From assembly GCA_032718475.1 (NCBI GenBank), contig JAUCBJ010006295.1:1-64000 (forward strand): a DNA stretch of 64,000 nucleotides, written 5' to 3'. Source of the stretch: Nemertoderma westbladi. Its lineage: Eukaryota > Xenacoelomorpha > Nemertodermatida > Nemertodermatidae. The notes under the pieces were generated by a model. The model was not told where the DNA came from. It was given only the letters and a program-made list of their open reading frames with translations, and ran no database searches. Every line of letters begins with the position of its first letter. Position 1 is the first letter of the stretch. This document shows positions 44,101-53,100 of this stretch, in pieces. The translations under genes and the position numbers were made by a program.

Positions 44101-47100
44101 TAGCAACCAATAGAGACGACCCAGGTAGGTAGCAACCAATAGAGACGACCCAGGTAGGTAGCAACCAATAGAGACGACCCAGGTAGGTAGCAACCAATAG
44201 AGACGACCCTGGTAGGTAGCAACCAATAGAGACGACCCTGGTAGGTAGCAACCAATAGAGACGACCCAGGTAGGTAGCAACCAATAGAGACGACCCAGGT
44301 AGGTAGCAACCAATAGAGACGACCCTGGTAGGTAGCAACCAATAGAGACGACCCTGGTAGGTAGCAACCAATAGAGACGACCCAGGTAGGTAGCAACCAA
44401 TAGAGACGACCCAGGTAGGTAGCAACCAATAGAGACGACCCAGGTAGGTAGCAACCAATAGAGACGACCCTGGTAGGTAGCAACCAATAGAGACGACCCA
44501 GGTAGGTAGCAACCAATAGAGACGACCCTGGTAGGTAGCAACCAATAGAGACGACCCAGGTAGGTAGCAACCAATAGAGACGACCCAGGTAGGTAGCAAC
44601 CAATAGAGACGACCCAGGTAGGTAGCAACCAATAGAGACGACCCAGGTAGGTAGCAACCAATAGAGACGACCCTGGTAGGTAGCAACCAATAGAGACGAC
44701 CCTGGTAGGTAGCAACCAATAGAGACGACCCTGGTAGGTAGCAACCAATAGAGACGACCCTGGTAGGTAGCAACCAATAGAGACGACCCAGGTAGGTAGC
44801 AACCAATAGAGACGACCCTGGTAGGTAGCAACCAATAGAGACGACCCAGGTAGGTAGCAACCAATAGAGACGACCCAGGTAGGTAGCAACCAATAGAGAC
44901 GACCCAGGTAGGTAGCAACCAATAGAGACGACCCAGGTAGGTAGCAACCAATAGAGACGACCCTGGTAGGTAGCAACCAATAGAGACGACCCAGGTAGGT
45001 AGCAACCAATAGAGACGACCCTGGTAGGTAGCAACCAATAGAGACGACCCTGGTAGGTAGCAACCAATAGAGACGACCCTGGTAGGTAGCAACCAATAGA
45101 GACGACCCTGGTAGGTAGCAACCAATAGAGACGACCCAGGTAGGTAGCAACCAATAGAGACGACCCTGGTAGGTAGCAACCAATAGAGACGACCCTGGTA
45201 GGTAGCAACCAATAGAGACGACCCTGGTAGGTAGCAACCAATAGAGACGACCCTGGTAGGTAGCAACCAATAGAGACGACCCTGGTAGGTAGCAACCAAT
45301 AGAGACGACCCTGGTAGGTAGCAACCAATAGAGACGACCCTGGTAGGTAGCAACCAATAGAGACGACCCTGGTAGGTAGCAACCAATAGAGACAACCCAG
45401 GTGGGTAGCAACCTATAGAGACAACCCAGGTAGGTAGGTACCAATAATAGAGACGATCCTGGTAGGTAGCAACCAATAGAGACGACCCAGGTAGGTAGCA
45501 ACCAATAGAGACAACCCAGGTAGGTAGCAACCAATAGAGACGACCCAGGTAGGTAGCAACCAATAGAGACGACCCTGGTAGGTAGCAACCAATAGAGACG
45601 ACCCTGGTAGGTAGCAACCAATAGAGACGACCCTGGTAGGTAGCAACCAATAGAGACGACCCTGGTAGGTAGCAACCAATAGAGACGACCCTGGTAGGTA
45701 GCAACCAATAGAGACGACCCTGGTAGGTAGCAACCAATAGAGACGACCCTGGTAGGTAGCAACCAATAGAGACGACCCAGGTAGGTAGCAACCAATAGAG
45801 ACGACCCAGGTAGGTAGCAACCAATAGAAACGACCCAGGTAGGTAGCAACCAATAGAGACGACCCAGGTAGGTAGCAACCAATAGAGACGACCCAGGTAG
45901 GTAGCAACCAATAGAGATGATCCAGGTAGGTAGCAACCAATAGAGACGACCCTGGTAGGTAGCAACCAATAGAGACGACCCAGGTAGGTAGCAACCAATA
46001 GGGACGACCCAGGTAGGTAGCAACCAATAGAGACGACCCAGGTAGGTAGCAAGGAGACGAACCAGGTAGGTAGCAACGAGACGAACCAGGTAGGTAGCAA
46101 CCAATAGAGACGACCCAGATAGGTAGCAACCAATAGAGACGACCCAGGTAGGTAGCAACCAATAGAAACGACCCAGGTAGGTAGCAACCAATAATAGAGA
46201 CGATCCTGGTAGGTAGCAACCAATAGAGACGACCCAGGTAGGTAGCAACCAATAGAGACGACCCAGGTAGGTAGCAACCAATAGAGACGACCCTGGTAGG
46301 TAGCAACCAATAGAGACGACCCAGGTAGGTAGCAACCAATAGGGACGACCCAGGTAGGTAGCAACCAATAGAGACGACCCAGGTAGGTAGCAAGGAGACG
46401 AACCAGGTAGGTAGCAACGAGACGAACCAGGTAGGTAGCAACCAATAGAGACGACCCAGATAGGTAGCAACCAATAGAGACGACCCAGGTAGGTAGCAAC
46501 CAATAGAGACGACCCAGGTAGGTAGCAACCAATAGAGACGACCCAGGTAGGTAGCAACCAATAGAAACGACCCAGGTAGGTAGCAACCAATAGAGACGAC
46601 CCAGGTAGGTAGCAACCAATAGAGACGACCCAGGTAGGTAGAACCACTGTACAACACAGTAATTTAATAAGAGACTCAGAGCGCTGCAATGACACAATGT
46701 CTGTTTATAATTTTAGGAGTAATAGACCCTGTATCGGGTTATGTGGCCCCTGCAGGTGAAGTTGAGATGGAGACTGGAAGAGGTCCGATGGAGTCTTTCA
46801 AGTGTTACGATAACACACCCCAGTCAACCACACCACAAACAATGCAAGATTACAGGTGGGAAGGACTCATTGCTCTTTGTGAATATGGTAGAACAGAACA
46901 CCCCATCTGATATTTTCGATTTTCATAGATTTTGGTTGAATGAACATTAAGTAGAGTTCTACAGTATGTGGTCATTCTTTCCAGCCGTTACAGCAGTTTC
47001 GCACAATAAATTAACCCAATTTTTCTTTCATTCCTGTATAGAAATCTCTGATATGATAGAATACCATTTCTTAATATCGTCTGTAAAAACGCAAAAGGGC

Positions 47101-50100
47101 ATTTATGGATGCGATGGATAATTTGATGGCAAAAGGCAAAAGGGCATTTGATGGTGCCATCAATTTAGTACCGGTATAACATAACCCTGTTTTAATCCGC
47201 TTAAATCACTTTCGTTCCTCTAGCATCCCGTAGTTTGATATTTCTGAAGGTAATATACAGGTTTTCAAGGTCGCTGATCACGATGAAACTAATTATCAAT
47301 ATTTATGGTAATACAATCTCAATTTTGGTGCCATTCTGGTGCCCCAAAACGTAAAGTACAATTAGCAAAAAATTGCAAACTTTTAAATTTCACCTTTGGT
47401 TTGCTAATTCTGAAGAGATACTGGTTTTCAAGCGCGCTGATCGCGATACAACTCGTTAAAAATCATTCGTGTAACGCAACTATCGTTTTTGGTGCTTGTC
47501 TGGTGGGACGTAAAAACGTAAAATACAAGTAGCATAAAATTTCAAACGGCAAAAATCGAATTTGGTTGATTAATAATATTTTCTAGTGTCATATTCGTGA
47601 TCAGCGTCCGAGAAAACCCCTAATGTCTTAAAACTAGGTTGATTTGGTAATGGTTTTTATTTTCAAATTAGTGCTACTTGTATTTTTCGAGCTGCGCATT
47701 GACACATATCCAAAAATTCCCTAACCAACAAGGTACGATATATTTCAGTGTCATATTCGTGATCAGTATCCCATGAAACCAATTTTATTTACAATAAAAT
47801 CAATTTGATTTTGTGGTGATTTTTCATTTTCATACACCAAAATATAGTGTCATATTTCAGTGACCCACCACCCCCCCCCCCCCCCCCCCCTTATTTTTTA
47901 CTACAAATCTTAATGAGATTGCATGAAATTTGAAACATAGATAGTTTCACCTCCCGACCATGCAACATTTGAACGCCCATATCTCAGCTATTTTTCAACG
48001 AAATTCAAATTGTGTCATTCGTATAAAATGTAACGTAAAATCATTCGTGTAACGCAACTATCGTTTTTGGTGCTTGTCTGGTGGGACGAATAATACAAGT
48101 AGCATAAAATTTCAAACGGCAAAAATCGAATTTGGTTGGTTTCATCGTATTCTTTTTATCGTAATGTTTCCCTGTCCACTACAAATTTTTCACATGTTAA
48201 TATTTTAGCAGTCCTCAATAAAATTGCTGCTAAAAAAAATGAACTCAAGACAACTTACCTAGTATTATTTTTTCGCGTTTATCTGTCTGCTTGGCTGCCT
48301 CACTATCTGTGTTTTTTATGTTTCCTTTAACACACCGACACTTCCTTCAATTTGGCTTTTGGCGATTGTTGTACCTCTTTATAAAAAAAAAAGGCGATGT
48401 TTGCAATCCCTATAATTACCGACCTATCTCACTCACATGTATAGCATGTAAAATCATGGAAATGTGTGTGAAAAAGGACCTTATAACATATTTACGTGCT
48501 CATAATTTGATTTCCAAGGCCCAGCACGGCTTTCTAGAACGTAAATCTACGTGCAGTCAATTACTAGAGTGTATTAATGATTGGTACAATATATTAGAGT
48601 GCAGCAGTAGTTCCAGTACTCCTCTATGGGAGTCCATGCTGGGCTCTTACTGCTGAGGACACCAAATCTCTGGATGGCACATTCACAAGAATGCTACGCC
48701 GGGTTCATTGTGTCAAGTACAATGCACACATCTACAACCAGACAATATATAACATTGGAGGTATCTCATTGGTTCCCCCAAGCTTGGCACTAGAACAAAG
48801 TCGCCTCCGCTTTGCAGGACATTGCTTTCGCCGTGAGGACCAGCCAGTGCATAATCTTGTACTTTGGCAGCCTCATGGAGTGAATAAGCATGGTGGACAG
48901 CCGATGACTTAATTGAGACGCATCTTAAAGGACACTGGCCTTGAAGATGCGGATGATCTAGCAAATGTCATGGGTGATAAGGAGTTTTGGCGGCGCAATT
49001 TTGTCGACAAGCCGGCACAGCATTCTTAAAAATGCAGCTGCAATGCAGCATGCCGATCTAGTAGTACAATATATTAGATAACCGGGGCAATCTCAACTCT
49101 CTAAATCACACTCTAAAATATTATGTAAGCTTTCTGCTTATGGGATATCGGGAGACTTATTAGCTTGGCTGGGTGCCTTTTTCTCAGATCGAACCCAAAG
49201 CGTCCTCGTTGGAAATGAATTCTCTCCTAAGACGAGAGTTATATCTGGCACGGTACAGGGCAGTGTTCTGAGCCCAACAATATTCTTACTTTTTACAAAT
49301 GATCTTCCCGATATCCTCGATGCAGTCTCTGTTAAACTTTTCGCAGATGATGTAAAATTGTACTCCAATTCTACCGATCTCAATAAACTAACTCACCCTC
49401 GCAACACTAAATAATTGGGCCCGCGAGTGGCAGCTTACTATTGCTGCACACAAATGTGCTGTTATCCACATAGGTAATAATATAATATTATGCACTGTTC
49501 TTACAAATTAAACGATTCTGTTATCATTAGTGGCAATTCGTGTAGTGAATTAGGACTAATCGTCCAGAATGACCTCAAATTTAATCAATTATGCAAAAAA
49601 CAAACCGCCAAGGCGTATAGAATAATAAATATATGCTTGATACTGATTGAAGTCTTTCATTGCGGTTCGTTTTACTACTTTTCTAAGTTGGCTAGCGGTT
49701 CCGTTACAGGCCTACATCCGCCGGGACGGAGACTACACCAGGGGTTGTTCCGGAAAGGATACAACGATCCAAGACGGACCTCGTTACCAGTCGCGTACTC
49801 AGCTGGAAGGACAGATCCCCGACCCAGTCGGTTCTACGCGGAAAAATAATATGTTCAGGTGAGTCGAGTTCGTCTGTCATAAAATAGTTCTAACTAAACA
49901 ACCGTATAATTCCTTTAAGTCCTATAATCTAACACTTTATCTATCTAACCAGTCTATCTAACTATATGATTTTATTTTAACACGCCTCGACTAGAAATCT
50001 CACATAGCTACTTGGGGTGGGAGTATGTATAATTTGAATAGATTAGAAAATTTAAATATTATTTTTTTATATGTAAAAAAAAAAAAAACCTTTAACCTAT

Positions 50101-53100
50101 TCTATAGTAGTCACGGGCTCATTATTCGAAAATAAAAGTAAATTTAATAACATCATAAATAGCTTTAATCGCTATTAAGTTTACTTTAATTATGTTGTGC
50201 TCTACTAGTAGCTCTAATAGTTCATATAAATTGTTGGTTTTAATATTTAGTTTACTACCAGACGGCTACTATCGGGGGACTACAACAGTAGTCAGGGCGT
50301 GGTGGGCTACACTGTCATAGAAACCGTTCAGATAGTTGATGTTTTGCACAGCATATGGAGGTGGTTTAAGCCTCATTATCGAATGTTCTACTGTACCATT
50401 CTTTTTATTTGTCTAGGTTCAGTCGACAAGCGACCAACGTCAGGTAATTCAGAAGGCGAAGTGGCCAAGGATATAGTGAAGACTCCAGAAGAAGGCTCGA
50501 TCGCCTGGCGGGATAAAACAGCGTTAAAATATATGTATACCAGTGAGACACAAGCGTGAGTTACTGGAGCTAAAATATATGTATACTAGTGAGACACAAG
50601 CGTGAGTGACTGGAGCTAAAATATATGTATACTAGTGAGACACAAGCGTGAGTTACTAGAGCTAAAATATATGTATACCAGTGAGACACAAGCGTGAGTT
50701 ACTGGAGCTAAAATATATGTATACTAGTGAGACACAAGCGTGAGTGACTGGAGCTAAAATATATGTATACCAGTGAGACACAAGCGTGAGTTACTGGAGC
50801 TAAAATATATGTATACCAGTGAGACACAAGCGTGAGTTACTGGAGCTAAAATATATGTATACTAGTGAGACACAAGCGTGAGTGACTGGAGCTAAAATAT
50901 ATGTATACCAGTGAGACACAGGCGTGAGTGACTGGAGCTAAAATATTGTGTACCAGTGAGACACAAGCGTGAGTGACTGGAGCTAAAATATATGTATACC
51001 AGTGAGACACAAGCGTGAGTTACTGGAGCTAAAATATATGTATACCAGTGAGACACAAGCGTGAGTTACTGGAGCTAAAATATATGTATACTAGTGAGAC
51101 ACAAGCGTGAGTGACTGGAGCTAAAATATATGTATACCAGTGAGACACAGGCGTGAGTGACTGGAGCTAAAATATTGTATACCAGTGAGACACAAGCGTG
51201 AGTTACTGGAGCTAAAATATATGTATACCAGTGAGACACAAGCGTGAGTTACTGGAGCTAAAATATATGTATACCAGTGAGACACAAGCGGGAGTGACTG
51301 GAGCTAAAATATTTGTATACCAGTGAGACACAAGCGTGAGTGACTGGAGCTAAAATATTTGTATACCAGTGAGACACAAGCGTGAGTTACTGGAGCTAAA
51401 ATATATGTATACCAGTGAGACACAAGCGTGAGTGACTGGAGCTAAAATATATGTATACTAGTGAGACACAAGCGTGAGTTACTGGAGCTAAAATATATGT
51501 ATACTAGTGAGACACAAGCGTGAGTGACTGGAGCTAAAATATATGTATACTAGTGAGACACAGGCGTGAGTGACTGGAGCTAAAATATATGTATACCAGT
51601 GAGACACAAGCGTGAGTTACTGGAGCTAAAATATATGTATACCAGTGAGACACAAGCGTGAGTTACTGGAGCTAAAATATATGTATACCAGTGAGACACA
51701 AGCGTGAGTTACTGGAGCTAAAATATATGTATACCAGTGAGACACAAGCGTGAGTTACTGGAGCTAAAATATATGTATACTAGTGAGACACAAGCGTGAG
51801 TGACTGGAGCTAAAATATATGTATACCAGTGAGACACAAGCGTGAGTTACTGGAGCTAAAATATATGTATACCAGTGAGACACAAGCGTGAGTTACTGGA
51901 GCTAAAATATATGTATACCAGTGAGACACAAGCGTGAGTTACTGGAGCTAAAATATATGTATACTAGTGAGACACAAGCGTGAGTGACTGGAGCTAAAAT
52001 ATATGTATACCAGTGAGACACAAGCGTGAGTTACTGGAGCTAAAATATATGTATACCAGTGAGACACAAGCGTGAGTTACTGGAGCTAAAATATATGTAT
52101 ACTAGTGAGACACAAGCGTGAGTGACTGGAGCTAAAATATATGTATACTAGTGAGACACAAGCGTGAGTGACTGGAGCTAAAATATATGTATACTAGTGA
52201 GACACAAGCGGGAGTGACTGGAGCTAAAATATTTGTATACCAGTGAGACACAAGCGTGAGTGACTGGAGCTAAAATATATGTATACCAGTGAGACACAAG
52301 CGTAAGTTACTGGAGCTAAAATATATGTATACCAGTGAGACACAAGCGTGAGTGACTGGAGCTAAAATATATGTATACCAGTGAGACACAAGCGTGAGTT
52401 ACTGGAGCTAAAATATATGTATACCAGTGAGACACAAGCGTGAGTGACTGGAGCTAAAATATATGTATACTAGTGAGACAGAGGCGTGAGTGACTGGAGC
52501 TAAAATATATGTATACTAGTGAGACACAAGCGTGAGTTACTGGAGCTAAAATATATGTATACCAGTGAGACACAAGCGTGAGTTACTGGAGCTAAAATAT
52601 ATGTATACTAGTGAGACACAAGCGTGAGTTACTGGAGCTAAAATATATGTATACTAGTGAGACACAAGCGTGAGTGACTGGAGCTAAAATATATGTATAC
52701 CAGTGAGACACAACGGCCACGGCCAAGTACTGTAGGGATGAGCACAGTGGCAGCAGATGATGGTATGACAGATGGGTGGCCATGAGGAGGTAAATTGCGG
52801 ACATGATACAAGGTATCAGATAGTATTTCCATGTCTATCTTTTATCTGGGCCGCTAGCTGAATGGTTAGAGCGTCATGCTTCCAACCCGGAGGTCACCAG
52901 TTCGATCCCACCTGGACGTCATTGCCGTCTTTGCAAAAGCTGTGCCCAACAAAAAGTTATAGTGAGACACAAGTGTGACTGACTGGAGAAAAAATTATTT
53001 ATCCTTAAATCTTATTATTTACTTATTTAGTAGAGCTTACATTATTTATCATTAGAGCTTGCATTATTTATCATTAGAGCTTACATTTATTTATCATTAG

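Noticed and set aside
41524-46695. Minus-strand open frames of 1723, 1711, 1208 and 414 codons
   Set aside because: All are translations of the 29-bp array, open in all three minus frames because the unit has no minus-strand stops. On the plus strand the same DNA is intron 2 of the ciliary gene.
49490-49849. Alternative frames across exon 4 of the ciliary gene (one reading LHPPGRRLHQGLF, one AYIRRDGDYTRGC)
   Set aside because: Their phases do not join exon 3 (needs one nucleotide) and exon 5 (needs phase 1); only the PTSAGTETTPG frame does.
50522-52712. CRISPR-like direct repeat array
   Set aside because: Units are contiguous with no unique spacers, in a eukaryotic gene; this is a minisatellite. 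The same applies to all other arrays in the window.
52850-52950. Functional tRNA genes at this and the other A-box/B-box sites (3766, 35580, 41320)
   Set aside because: Acceptor stems do not close and non-tRNA bodies follow; they are SINEs or tRNA-derived fragments.
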